From the NCBI GenBank assembly GCA_944472135.2, contig OX235265.1, positions 92,350,984 to 92,414,983 of the forward strand: a stretch of 64,000 nt of DNA, read 5' to 3'. The position numbers and the translations under genes are program-made. The DNA comes from Trichobilharzia regenti (lineage: Eukaryota > Platyhelminthes > Trematoda > Strigeidida > Schistosomatidae). Shown here piece after piece: positions 43,261-53,789 of this stretch (the stretch's first letter is position 1; every line of letters starts with the position of its first letter). Below the pieces are notes generated by a model. The model worked only from the letters and a program-made list of their open reading frames with translations. It had not been told where the DNA came from and ran no database searches.

Positions 43261-43510
43261 TTGCGTCGGTGGCATAGCGGTTAGGACGCTCGCCGATCAT
43301 GCACATGGTCCGGGGTTCGATCCCCGGCCGGCGGACTCCTGTACCTCGCTAAGCCAGTAGTGAGACTGGTGAAGAGGAAAGGTTTGGCATGTTGTTTGGC
43401 ATCCCATCCTGTAAAAATAATCACCACTGCTACAGAAACTTCAAGCATCTAGCTTGAAGCCCTATGTTCCACTGGGAACGTGCAGGAAAATAAACAAAAA
43501 AAATAAAAAT
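43261..43510 (+). mobile_element. SINE-D, best preserved copy
   Basis: The head GCGTCGGTGGCATAGCGGTT and GGGGTTCGATCCCCGG (box B) is almost the same as the SINE-C head. The body GCCAGTAGTGAGACTGG, ATCCCATCCTGTAAAAA and CACTGCTACAGAAACTTC is followed by the tail GAAGCCCTATGTTCCACTGG and AACG with an A-rich end. The body and tail resemble the RTE 5' leader and 3' end. Inserted next to PLE-III RT sequence. Confidence 0.88.
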
Positions 43511-43597
43511 ACTGCTTTGCATGCAGTTAAGAATAAATTGGACATTATTCGTGAACTCAAAATAGGACTAAACTCTCAGTTGGGGGAATAGTAATAT

Positions 43598-43938
43598 TGT
43601 AACAACAGAAGACAAGGGTCAGGCAACAGATCGGTTATTTAGGAAATCAACACATATTTATATATTTTCATGTACATTATAATGGATTATTGTTAGCAGA
43701 AAAAAACACAGTCTTCTCATTTGTTGTTTCTCACTAAAAGTTCACCTTTCATCTCTTTGTGGCGGTTTCTTGAATGTCAGATCATCTATATGCTAACTAT
43801 ATCCGCCTACGCAAAGTCTGCTGTAGTTGGTTTTTGAATCAGTCTTTGTTCTTAGTTTTCTCACGACCACTACTGGGAACGTAAACATTGACGTAAATTA
43901 CTATCTACCAATTTAGCTGGCGGTCAGCTCTCACCATA
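43598..43938. mobile_element. LTR-like repeat, same family as 53.9-54.2 kb
   Basis: TGTAACAACAGAAGACAAGG at the start, TTTTTGAATCAGTC, TTTTCTCACGACC and CAGCTCTCACCATA at the end match 53948-54242 in order. No TSD is evident, so its ends are decayed or rearranged. Confidence 0.65.
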
Positions 43939-44009
43939 GTATGATACAATATAATATATCTATAAAATATATTAATATATAATGATAATTCATCTGGTGC
44001 ACCCTAGTG

Positions 44010-44330
44010 GCTGGCCACAGGACAAAGTTGGCTGCCGTTCTAGTCATAAGTCAGGAACAGTGGCGTCCACGGACTCGAGAGTGGAGACAAACATTCGCCG
44101 ATGACATTGGTTGGTTTTTGCGCAAAAATAACGAATTCGTGGAAGTTAGAATTCACGGATCAATGAGTCAGGTGTCAGTGTTTGACTGGTCTATGGGCTT
44201 GCCTTGTAAATGGAAGGCTGTGGGTTTGAACCCTGAAGGTGATTGTGTGCTTCTTGGGAATTCCAAACTAAGGCAAGACAGCTATCCAAAACTCCCTGGT
44301 ATTTAATAGTTCTCTCACAGGAATCATACA
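44010..44330 (+). mobile_element. SINE-B, degenerate forward copy
   Basis: Leader (CGCCGATGACATTGGTTGG), AGTTAGAATTCACGGA, box B-like GGGTTTGAACCCTG, a decayed hammerhead (CCAAACTAAGGCAAGACAGC) and part of the 3' domain (CTCCCTGG then GTTCTCTCACAGG). Confidence 0.7.
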
Positions 44331-44640
44331 GTGATCAAATCTGAAACAAATCAAATCCCTATTAAAAACTCATGGAAACAATCTAAGATGTGCAGTAGAA
44401 TTATATTCTACCACCATTCATGAATTCCACTGTGACATTAGCGGAAAAAGTAATGCACAGATAAACTAGAAACGGATAAGTTGTACAAATCCTGGGTGAT
44501 CTCAATGATATCTTTAGTTCCATTTTATGAATATGCTATGCTGAAATAGTGCATATAATATTATGACGATTTCGCCTACGTTATAATTCGTAATATTTAT
44601 CGTAAGGGAATTGACTGAGAAAAAAAATAGGTATTCAAGT
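44331..44640. other. No gene seen
   Basis: Nothing recognised between the degenerate SINE-B and the inverted repeat. Confidence 0.4.
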
Positions 44641-45268
44641 ATTGGTTACAGGATTTCATCATGAGCTGACATCGGTTAGAGAACCATTGGAAACACTGCA
44701 GGGAGTACTGGACAGCCAGCTGGTTCGTCCTAGTTCTTGGGCGAATCCCGGTTGCTGCGTACTGAATGATGAGTTTCAAACAAGGACAAGACAGCTGTCC
44801 AGCACTCCCTGCAGGTTTCCTATGATTCTCTAGCTGACATCAACTCATGATGAAATCCTGTAACCAATCAATCAAATCCCTACAAACCAACACTTCGATA
44901 TCAATGAGATAATCACTGGCAACTGGCCCTATTCAGGTAGGTAGTTACCTGTGGTTCTATTGGGAAGTCATGACAGGTAGGGTGCAGCAGGTCGGGTGTG
45001 AATACAAATACTCGCCGAAGACATTGGCTAGGGATCATGCTATGTCGTGAATTGGCAGAAGTTGGAATTCAAGGGGCCACTCGATCGGGTCCCAGTGGCT
45101 TAATGGTCTACGAGCTCGCCTTGCAACCAGAAGGTCCTGCGTTCGAATCCTGTCGGTGGGTGCGCACTGTTGAAGAGTTCCAAACTAGGAGGAAACAGCT
45201 GGTTTTCCAGTACCCCAGCTGGTTTTCCAGTGGTTCTCCTGCCGATGTCATCTCCTGATGAAATCATG
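44641..45268. mobile_element. SINE-B array, left arm of a large inverted repeat
   Basis: Order: minus-strand 3' domain and hammerhead (44641-44735); forward hammerhead and 3' domain (44750-44895); forward full unit (44900-45268) with leader GGTAGGTAGTTACCTGTGG, head (CAGTGGCTTAATGGTC, GCGTTCGAATCCTG), hammerhead (GCACTGTTGAAGAGTTCC) and 3' domain. The whole block recurs reversed at 45841-46453 plus 46838-46862. Confidence 0.85.
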
Positions 45269-45587
45269 TAACAAGTCAATAAGTGTTAATAATTCACTAA
45301 AAAGCAATCACGTTAATCCCGCCTACATATGTTTCCGTATTTTTAAGTCATATGTTTGGCAATCTTATATGTTATTTGAAAATTAGTAGGCTTTAGAAAT
45401 AGGCACTTTTATCCAAAGGGAAAAAACAAATCAAACTATTAGATAGGTAATCCTAGTGTGGGAATGTATATTTCCAATCTCTTTCGCCAATCTTCTTCCT
45501 CTGAGAACGCAATTGTTTCATAGAAAAAAACGTTTCTTTGATTACTAAGCCAAGTGATATTATTTCTTACAATATAACGGACGATTG

Positions 45588-45830
45588 TGAGTTGGTGGTT
45601 CAGCTTTAAGACACTTGCCAACCACCAAGGTTGTCCGGCGTTCTATCCCCAGCCTATACACTCTTAAATCTTAATAAAATGGTTTTAAGGTCAGTAAAGA
45701 CGGAAGGGCTTGAGACTGCTAGGTCTCCTCAACCCTTCAAAAAAAAGGAACCACTGCTACTGGAACTTCAAGCAACAGCTTGAAGTCCAGAGTTCCACTC
45801 TGAACATTTAAGGAATAAAATAAGAAAAAC
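45588..45830 (+). mobile_element. SINE-D-like copy (degenerate head)
   Basis: CCACTGCTACTGGAACTTC, AACAGCTTGAAGTCCAGAG and TTCCACTCTGAAC with an A-rich end match the SINE-D body and tail. The head is weak (GTTCTATCCCCAG as box B). It sits in the spacer of the large SINE-B inverted repeat. 45269-45587 of the spacer holds nothing recognised. Confidence 0.6.
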
Positions 45831-45899
45831 ACATAACGTATGGGTACAGGATTTCATCATGGGCAGACATTGATTAGAGAACCATTGGAAAACCTGAGA

Positions 45900-45948
45900 G
45901 TACTGGACAACTGTTTCGTCAGCCTAGTTTGGGACTCTCCAGCAGTAC
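45900..45948 (-). ncRNA. Hammerhead ribozyme motif in SINE-B
   Basis: Minus strand: GTACTG, core CTGGAGA, GTCC, CAAACTAGGCTGAC, GAA, ACAG and TTGT (stem III), C, CAGTAC. Stem I strands GTACTG and CAGTAC are perfectly complementary. Core position 3 is the canonical C, but position 6 is G instead of A. This copy best shows how the motif is laid out. Confidence 0.7.
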
Positions 45949-46453
45949 GCACCCACCGACAGGATTCGAACTCAGGACCTCCTAGTTACGAGGCGAGCTC
46001 GTATGCCATTAAGCCACTGGGACCCTATCCGATGGCCCCTTGAATTCCAACTTCTGCCAATTCACGACATAGCGTGATCCCTAGCCAATGTCTTCGGCGA
46101 GTATTTGTATTCACACCCGGCCTGCTGCACCCTACCTGTCATAACTTCTCAATAGAACCACAGGTAACTACCTACCTGAATAGGGCCAGTTGCCAGTGAT
46201 TATCTCATTGATATCGAAGTATTGGTTTGTAGGGATTTGATTGATTGGTTACAGGATTTCATCATGAGCTGACGTCGGCTAGAGAACCATTGGAAAACCT
46301 GCAGGGAGTACTGGATAGCCAGCTGTTTCGTCCTTGTTTGAAACTTATCATTCAGTACGCAGCAACTGGGATTCGCCCAAGAACTAGGACGCAACAGCTG
46401 GCTGTCCAGTACTCCCTGCAGTGTTTCCAATGGTTCTCTAACCGATGTCAGCT

Positions 46454-46833
46454 TGTAAGAGCTATTAAGGCTTAGGGTAGACTCAACTCTAAACACTCTT
46501 ACAAAACTTCTTCACTGTTTTACGACCTTAGCTGTACGCTACTCAACGTGCAAATACTGACGAACTGAATCAAGGTAAAAAGACTTGGTATGACAAGTAT
46601 ATCTGGGACAATTATATTTTACACAATGAAATATAGAAATTCAATAAATAAAGAGGTTGTACAACTTATCTACTGACGTCACTGGAGGTAGGCTCGAAGA
46701 GTGTGCAGAATGAAAGCACAACGAGAAAGCGAACCGATGAACGTACGGAAGAGTCACAATTCAAAAGATAAAAATGTATCAAACATGGGTGAGTGAGTTT
46801 AAACAAAAGTTCAAGGGTACAATGTTCACTACA
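46454..46833. mobile_element. Solo LTR inserted in SINE-B
   Basis: 380 bases starting TGTAAGAGC and ending TTCACTACA, exactly interrupting a SINE-B 3' domain. Flanks are AGCT (46450-46453) and AACT (46834-46837), a 4-base TSD with one mismatch. Contains AATAAATAAAG (46644-46654). Orientation is not assigned; TG...CA ends fit either strand. No internal coding. Confidence 0.75.
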
Positions 46834-46895
46834 AACTCATGATGAAATCCTGTAACCAATCAATAAAATCCCTCCAAAGCAATACTTGAACATAA

Positions 46896-47559
46896 CGTAT
46901 GGTTGAATGAAGGTGAGTATCGGCCGGCTAGAAGATATGAAACATCTCAACTCCTACACTACTTAATTTGTAGACTTTTATTATTATTATTTTTTAAATA
47001 TCGATACTTGCTTCACACCTACACAGAAGATAATGCTCATTTTTTGAAAGATGTGTTGTTACATTTTCTAGTGATATATTTATTATCCTCAGATTACACA
47101 GTTTTTTCTACCCTTAATATATATCGTTAAAGGGGCAATTTTCAACTTTGTTACTTTCAAATCTGATTCAGACACAATGAAAACTTGTCTATCTGTTTTT
47201 ACAAAAAGCTGTTTAACTTGTCTAAATAAAAGTGTTCAGTGAGGTGGAAACAAACAAAAAAGAAAAAAAAAGAATGATTTTGTTAGAGTATTGAGTTCTT
47301 TCTTCTCTTTCAAAATATCACAAAGATATTTGATACTTGCATGAAATATTGGATGATGAAATGTCTCGAAAATATAGCTGAGTGGCAAATAGAATAAATA
47401 TTGATGGAAATCCGTTTTCGAAAAAAAAATAATCTGAAAATAGGCCTTTAGTAGACTGAGGTTTATCAAGTCACAATTTAAGAAGTAGCTGGTTCGCTAG
47501 TAAAGTACGACGCACATATCTAAGTGATTGAATACGTCGACTAGTGGAGTCTACCAGGG
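46896..47559. other. No gene seen
   Basis: AT-rich; nothing recognised. Confidence 0.4.
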
Positions 47560-47830
47560 TTGACTGTGAGGATAGACACTAGCTGATGTCATCGGCTGGA
47601 GGAGGCGTGATATATCACTAGCTGAAGGAATTTAGAATACCAATGAACCAGTGAATTTCATCCCAGTGTCAATGAGCTCATCTTTGAAGTGAAGGTCTTG
47701 AAGTCTATCCCTGGTGGCGTTTTGGTTGCATAAAGCAGGGTCCCAGAGGAGGATGAAATAGCTGTTCAGTAGTCGGTGGTTTTCAGTGATTCTCTAAATG
47801 TCGTCAATTCCCGGTGAAACTTGAAAAATA
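47560..47830 (+). mobile_element. SINE-B, very degenerate forward copy
   Basis: GACACTAGCTGATGTCATCG, ATGAGCTCATCTTTGAAG, AAATAGCTGTTCAGTAG and TTTTCAGTGATTCTC follow the SINE-B order at low similarity. Confidence 0.5.
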
Positions 47831-47937
47831 TCTTCATGTACAGCTCTTAATGTAATTTTTAAAAGATCGCTCCCTACTAATGTACGATTGTATACTGGAA
47901 GCGAGATAACTCATTGACACATATCCTCTAGTTATTA

Positions 47938-49055
47938 TTATTTCCTTTAATTTCTAGAGGAACATAGGGCTTCAGCTGCACGTCTTTATTGCATTCGGTT
48001 CTATGCTAGAGTTTTCACCTGGCTCCAAGCCTGTCCACATGTATCTCCTCTTCACATGACCTCCTCTATGTCACCCTCACACTGACGACCAACTCTCTGC
48101 TTCCCGTTTAAGTTCCACTCGAGATGCTGGCATGTGATGTCATTGACTTGATGATTTTATCAAAGTATGGCCAATCCATCTCCATTTCTTCCCGCCTATC
48201 TGTTGCACAATTGGTTCCTGGTTGGTTCGTTCATTGACAGAGATCCCTGTTTCTGATCTTTTCTGGCCGGCCATCTGATCTTGAGTAGTATTGAGCGAAG
48301 ACAGCTGTTAATGAAGGTCTGTAGTTTGTTTGAGATACTCTTTATGACGCGCCAGGTCTCTGATCCATGTGGTGAGTAGCACTGACTTCACATTGGAGTT
48401 GAAAATCTGGATATTATTTCCATTTGCATGCTGAGTGCTGTTGACCTTTACACAGATTTAAGAGTAATGAAAGCTTGTCTTGCTTTTAACGATTCTGGCT
48501 TTGATATCCTCATCAGTTCCGTCTGTAGTTGAAACGATGCTTCACAGGTAGGTAAAGGAGGTTGTTTCTCTCAGACTCCTCCCATTTATGCTGATTGTTG
48601 TCTGTTGTCGTTTCTGCTGTTGGTGGTGTTGGCTAGGAATCTTCATCACCTCTGTTTTCTCTATGTTCATCTGAAGTCCTACCTACTCTGGATGCATCTT
48701 CTGCCAACTTGTTGCTTTTCACTTTCATATCTTCCAGTTTGTGATATATCAGACAAAAATCATCGGTGAAGTCTATATCCTCCAAGTTCTTTGTGTAAGT
48801 TCATTTTATGCCTGTTTCCCATTGCCCGTTTTCTGTCTGTCGCATTATCCAATCTACTGCATTCAGGAAGATCATTGGCGATAGTAGACCGCCTTGCCTC
48901 ACTCCCGTCCTCACTTCAGAGGATTCCGTAAGTTTTCGTTGTGGATTACTTGGCATGCAGCATTGTCGTACAACTGTTGGATGGGATGTACGATTGTCGA
49001 TGGCACCCGTAGTAGCGAAGCAGTTTCCAAATCACCTCTTGATCCTCTAGTTACT
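47938..49055 (-). pseudogene. RTE LINE, RT palm to 3' end
   Basis: Minus-strand RTE closely related to the full copy. Plus-strand text GCCTTGCCTCACTCCCGTCC corresponds to the VRQG..SP region, AAATCATCGGTGAAGTC to the catalytic motif, and CACCTCTGTTTTCTCTATG to NIDKTEVMK. The 3' end is TCTAGAGGAACATAGGGC plus an ATT tail. Truncated at 49055, before the first catalytic aspartate. Short frames only. Its sequence at 48605-48620 supplies the base missing at the polyglutamine frameshift of the full RTE. Confidence 0.88.
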
Positions 49056-49164
49056 GAATTAAAAATACTTCACACAAATTCAGCATGACATAAATAAGCG
49101 AAGGACACAAATTCGTACACAAATACAGAGAAGGAACTATGGAGGCAATTAGTGTTATTATTAT

Positions 49165-49700
49165 TATATTTTATTATTGTTCCCTTGGGTTCCTAGTGAA
49201 ACATAAGGCTGCACCAGCATTTCTTCACTTTTTCACATTCCCTTCTGTCCTCTTCATCCGCGTCCACGACTATCCATAGTCTCTTATCCCCTCCTCATAT
49301 GATATCCTCCGTGTAACCCTAGAATGCCCCACTCGTTGTTTTCATTTCGGGTTTCACTGAAGTGATGGGCTGACTTGTGGTGTCAATCGACGGTCTTCCC
49401 ATTGGGTGCCCAGTCCATATTCCCTTTCTTCGGGATTTTTTTTGAACGGTAGGTTGTCGTTTGGTTCATTTCCAGAGATACTTGTTTCTTATTCTTTCTT
49501 GCCATCTGACCTTCAATATGGCGCTAGCTTAGTCAACTGGCGATAAAAGTTTGAGGCCGGATTTTGGAAATGCTCTTGGGGACGTATGTGCCAAGTTGCT
49601 CACCCCATAAAGAAGAAGTGACTGACTTAACTTTGGTGTGTAATGTCCGAATCTTGTTCTTTGTTCCTAGTGTAGAAGATTCCCAAAACGAGGGGGAATT
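49165..49700 (-). pseudogene. RTE LINE 3' end (decayed)
   Basis: GGGTTCCTAGTGAAACATAA, CTCATATGATATCCTCCGTG, TCTTGCCATCTGACCTTC and TAAAGTTTGAGG-type blocks match the RTE C-terminus on the minus strand. It begins with an ATT-rich tail (49160-49183). Heavily mutated. Confidence 0.7.
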
Positions 49701-49792
49701 ACACAAATAAATTATATCTTCACTAACCACAAACATCCTGAATATGATATTTCCTGTGTATCAGTGTGCTTATTTCGAAGGTATTTATAGGA

Positions 49793-50668
49793 TGATTTAT
49801 GTTTGATGTCACACAAAATCGAAGACTTACGAGCGAAAACCGACCGACAAACTGGTCGACGGAACAGCAAAGAAAGGACTCTAAGTGAACATAGACAAGA
49901 CGGAGGTTATAAAAATAATCAACCAGCAACAACAACAGCAGCAACATCCAGCGACAATCACCATCAACGGGAGGGATTTGAAAGAGGTTACTTCATTCAC
50001 TTATCTAGCATCGAGCATTGTCTCAACTACATGACGGACGGACTAGGATGTCAAATCGATAATCGAGAAGGTGGGAAACACATTCATCAACCTGAAACCA
50101 ATCTGGAAATTTTCGTCACTCAGCCAGCATCAACAACAAAATTCGGGCGGATTTTCAACACAAACGTCAAGTCAGTCAGTTCTTCTATACGGATCAGAAA
50201 CTTGGCGGATGGGTTACAAAGAATATTTCCAACAGCCTGTTGCGATGCAGACCTTTATCAACAACAACTGTCTTCGCTGGATCTATACTGAAGATCAGAT
50301 GGCCAGACCGGAAAGAATTTCCAACAAGAAACTATGCGAACAAACAAAACAAAACAAGAACAAATCAATCGCCAACCAACAAATATGCAGGAGAAAGTGG
50401 AGATGGATGGATTGGACACTCGCGCTGAGGAGGCCACTGGGTGACATCGCGCGCGCATCAGGCCCGTCGAGTGGAACCAGGCCGAAAAGAAAGCAGCGAG
50501 TGGGACGTCAGTGCAGGGGTGACATGTAGGAGGTCGTGTGAAGAGGAGTTGAAACAGTATGGACTAACATGGATGCAGGTGAAAAGTACGGCAGAAGACA
50601 GAAGCAAGTGGATACGTGAAGCTGAAGTCGAGTGTTCCACTAGGAACCCAAGGGAACAATAAAATAAT
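49793..50668 (+). pseudogene. RTE-2 LINE 3' half, plus strand
   Basis: Frames 49803-50291 and 50071-50529 encode MMSHKIEDLRAKTDRQTG, then (other frame) NIDKTEVIKI and the glutamine run, MGNTFINLKPIWKFSS, VLLYGSETWRMGYKEYFQQ and INNNCLRWIYTEDQMARPER. The end has WMDWTLALRRPLGDIARAS, GTRPKRKQRVGRQCRGDM and the tail GTGTTCCACTAGGAACCC with AATAAAAT. Three or more frame shifts. Almost the reverse complement of 18.9-19.9 kb. Confidence 0.87.
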
Positions 50669-50689
50669 ATAGGACAAACTATGCCCCAA

Positions 50690-51045
50690 CTCATTGATAG
50701 CTATTGGTTGGATATCCTAAAGTTCTAGTGAGAAATCTTGACCTATAAAGCCCACCATGTCCAGGTAAACTGGGTGCTCATCGAAAGCATTGGTTGTGGG
50801 TAGCGTCACATCACGAACTGACGAAGACTGAATTCAGAAGTCACCAAATTCCGACTCTTCAAGTAGCTGAATGGTTAGTGAGCTGCGTCCCGTAACCTGA
50901 AGTTCCCAGGTTTGATGCCTGGTAGAGTTGTGGGTTCGCGCTGCTGAAGGCCTCGAAATGGGACGAAACAATTACCCGGTGCTCTCTGGTTTTCACTGGT
51001 CTTTGCTACTGATGTTAGGTCATGATGGAATTTTACAAATGAAAT
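50690..51045 (+). mobile_element. SINE-B-like unit, diverged
   Basis: Leader-like CACCATGTCCAGGTAAACTG, then CGAAAGCATTGGTTG. Head AGTAGCTGAATGGTTAGTG with box B-like AGGTTTGATGCC. Hammerhead: core CTGAAGG (50944-50950; C3 retained, last base changed), GGGACGAAACAATTACC. Then a 3' domain TGGTTTTCACTGGTC to TCATGATGG. Confidence 0.65.
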
Positions 51046-51143
51046 TAAACTATGCTGTTCTAAACAAGATCTCAGCATTTTGAATAAGATCAGTTGTTTT
51101 AAAAAACATATTTTGAAATAAGTTTAAAAGGAAATATCGTTCA

Positions 51144-51345
51144 ACGTCGGTGGCACAGTGGTTAGGATTCTCGCCGACTATGCACATGGTCCGAGGTTCG
51201 ATCCCCTGCCGACGCACACCTGATATCTATGGTCGGCCTGCGAAATTCGGGCTACCGATATCCATACTGAAAATTCCATACTTGTACTAAAAATACAGTG
51301 TCGAATCAAGCTGTAATCAAAAATTAAAAAAATTATAAAAAAATT
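51144..51345 (+). mobile_element. SINE-C, forward
   Basis: Nearly the same as the 7.5 kb copy: ACGTCGGTGGCACAGTGGTT, box B GAGGTTCGATCCCC, two GATATC sites, ACTGAAAATTCCATACTTG and GAATCAAGCTGTAATC with an A-rich end. Confidence 0.88.
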
Positions 51346-51641
51346 TCGGTGACTGATTGATTCTTCTTGTGTAGAGCAAATGAAATGAAGACTAAAGCTC
51401 CTACATTTATCCTTTACATCTGAATAGATTGTTACCGAAATGCTGCGTATTTGATAATGAATGTATCGCCTCTCTGCCATGAACTGACACTTACTGGCTC
51501 ACTGTCTCCCTGTGTAAGTATGTTTACAACTGCGCAGTATCCCAGTGCTATAAACAGGTTGACAGAGAATTTTTCCATCTTAGAATTTACAGGTTAGAAT
51601 GCATACCTTAACAATTTGAGGAAATAAACTCAATTTGAATT
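51346..51641. other. No gene seen
   Basis: Nothing recognised. Confidence 0.4.
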
Positions 51642-52842
51642 AGGCATTTAGAAGACAAATTTCGCGAGATGATGGCATCATTTCCTAGTTTCTTTACAGC
51701 CGCTTTATTTAGATGATACTCTCATTATTGGTAATGATAGTAAATCTATTGAAAACTTTATTACCCTATTTAATCGTATTCATCCATATATCCGAGTGAC
51801 TTCCGAACTAGAATCGAATAACAAACTCGGTTTCCTGGTTATTACAATGACTAGGAGAGATTGTAGAACGATTCAGCGATCTATTTTTCGTAAACAGACG
51901 AGTGGACAATATCTTCGTTTTACCAGTTTTGTTTCTATCCAGTCATAAATGTTCTCTATTGAAATGTTTGTTCTCAAGGGCCCGAAAAATATGTACGAGT
52001 GACACATTGATGGATGAGTTTCGACATATACATTCAGCTTTATTAGCTAATGGTTATCCAGAAAACCTACTTTACCAATTGTCACCGTAAGGAAAGACCA
52101 TATCCTAAAAAGACAGCTTCTGTACTAAAAAAGCTATCTTTATTAACCTATCATTTAAGGATGACCAGATTATGCAGTTGACAGCTAGCTCAAAACTTCG
52201 GTCAGCCATCAAATGCACATTCTACGCCATATCTCTTTTTCTCAATTGCTGAACATTTTCGATCACTGTACCTACGATTAAAGGATGAAATTCTGTGGAC
52301 TCTACTTCAAACTGCATCTACAAGTTCACCTGCAGTTGCGGTAACACCCATAGAGGTAGAACCAATGTCGTTGAAAAGAACATGTTACAAAATGGTCATT
52401 AAAACATAGAGAAAATCCCAATCCAATTATTAGTCTGAATAGAAATCCAGCATCAACATCATCCATTGCAAAGCAGTTATTAATGTCAGGTCACAAAATT
52501 AATCAATATTAATGACTGTTTCACAATTATTTCATCACATAACTTTAATTCAAGGTTGGTTATTGAAGGTGATGGGAGCACCTTGGAGGATTAATCACAC
52601 ACAGCGTGAACTGTGTGTACAAAAACCAATAGACTTCAATCTTCGCCTACCATGGACAGCATGACGCATCTAAATATGATTGGTCATTAGTATGCACTAT
52701 TGTTTTTTATACAACTGAGTAACTGTCATGGACTTTATTTTCTTACTGTTAACCATGTTAGTTGTAAAGTTGTCGTAAAGAAACTACGAAATGATGCCAT
52801 CATCTCGCGGCGAAATTTGTCTTCAAAATGCCTAATTAAAAT
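51642..52842 (+). pseudogene. Penelope-like element PLE-I with flanking inverted repeats
   Basis: The PLE-I body runs 51700-52600. YLDDTLIIGNDSKSIENF has Leu in place of the Val of YVDD, followed by ELESNNKLGFLVI, RTIQRSIFRKQTSGQYLRFT, MFSIEMFV-type text after a stop, and LMDEFRHIHSALLANGYPEN. The nuclease text TSNCIYKFTCSCGNTHRGRT (52310-52365) replaces the usual Y(L/M/I)GR. The body is bracketed by inverted repeats: 51642-51703 (AGACAAATTTCGCGAGATGA, GGCATCATTTCCTAG) and 52778-52842 in reverse. Stops and frame shifts make it inactive. Fingers are missing. Confidence 0.85.
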
Positions 52843-53684
52843 TTACCAAAGGGACTAATTGTTTTACTTATCTGAAATAAACTCAGTGAAATACCCGTAC
52901 AGGTTATCAACAAACACTCCAGTGGTTTTTCTCTGCTAAAATCTGAATTCAGATAACACGTGTAAAAACAAAACCAGATCAGCAAACTCTTCTCTCTGTG
53001 TCCCTTTATGTTTCCAGGGGATCACAAAACTAATAAACTGTAGGTTACCTTCTGACATCCCCTACATAGAACAGTCTACCTCATAGTTCCATGGAGTTTC
53101 GAGTGTCACCTTGTCAGATAGACCTCATCTGTCTGAGACGACTAGATGACACTTTTTAAGGAGTTATGAAATAAACTGCCATGTATCACACATTAAGTGT
53201 ATCGGCATATATAAGGCAATTTAAGGTCTTGTGTCTATAAATAAGATCACATGATGCTATATTGCCTCCAGTTCTGCAAAGCTGCTTGACTATAACCTTT
53301 TCATTGTTATCCCTGATGGAGTCTAAGAAAATAATGATGGTTTCAAACTTTGGCAAGTAATTACACCAATAACATTAGGAATAATTATGTTTTGAAATGT
53401 ACTAAATACTTTACAGTAATCTGATTTCACTCTAATAATAAGTAGGTTTGAATGTTGGAAGTAATGAGTGTAAGTCCATAGAGTGATATACTTTGTGAAG
53501 AAATTAAGTGAACAAGGTAGAAGGGGGGGCGTCCACTCACCAGAAAGGGAATAAAATGATAGCATAGAGTGGTTAGGGGGGCAGTCAGCAGGAAGCCTTA
53601 GACCTAAATTCCGTGATAGTTGACACTCACCAATCAGCAAAGCGTATCTCCAACCTTGAAGAAACTCACATCCCTTCTGAGATT
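52843..53684. other. No gene seen
   Basis: AT-rich; a 105-codon minus-strand frame (53323-53640) has no recognisable domain. Confidence 0.4.
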
Positions 53685-53760
53685 CGAACTGGCATCACCC
53701 AGTGCTGCTTTCTGTCAGAGACGTTATCACTGAGCTATTCGGGCTGGCTAGCGATTCGCC
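53685..53760 (-). mobile_element. tRNA-like SINE head of another type
   Basis: On the minus strand: GAATAGCTCAGTGATAACG (box A-like), then CAGTTCGAATCTCAG (box B-like), spaced like a tRNA. No tRNA cloverleaf can be completed and the neighbourhood is repetitive, so it is probably a SINE head rather than a tRNA gene. Confidence 0.4.
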
Positions 53761-53789
53761 TCATGTAGGACTGTATTGGATATTTTTGA

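Larger units (their letters stand above)
45841..46895. mobile_element. SINE-B array, right arm of a large inverted repeat (split by an LTR)
   Basis: Minus-strand full unit (45841-46215), minus-strand 3' domain and hammerhead (46216-46345), then forward hammerhead and 3' domain (46350-46453). That domain is interrupted by a solo LTR and resumes at 46838 (CATGATGAAATCCTGTAACC to ACTTGAAC). In the leader (46030-46215 versus 44910-45090) only a handful of differences are visible. Confidence 0.85.

Noticed and set aside
43261..43330. Possible genuine tRNA gene (good box A and box B)
   Set aside because: The same head occurs with repeat tails at several places and no full cloverleaf with acceptor stem is evident; it is a SINE head.
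53685..53760. Possible minus-strand tRNA gene
   Set aside because: Only the box A and box B spacing fits; the arms cannot be completed and the region is repetitive, so it is kept only as a tRNA-like SINE head.
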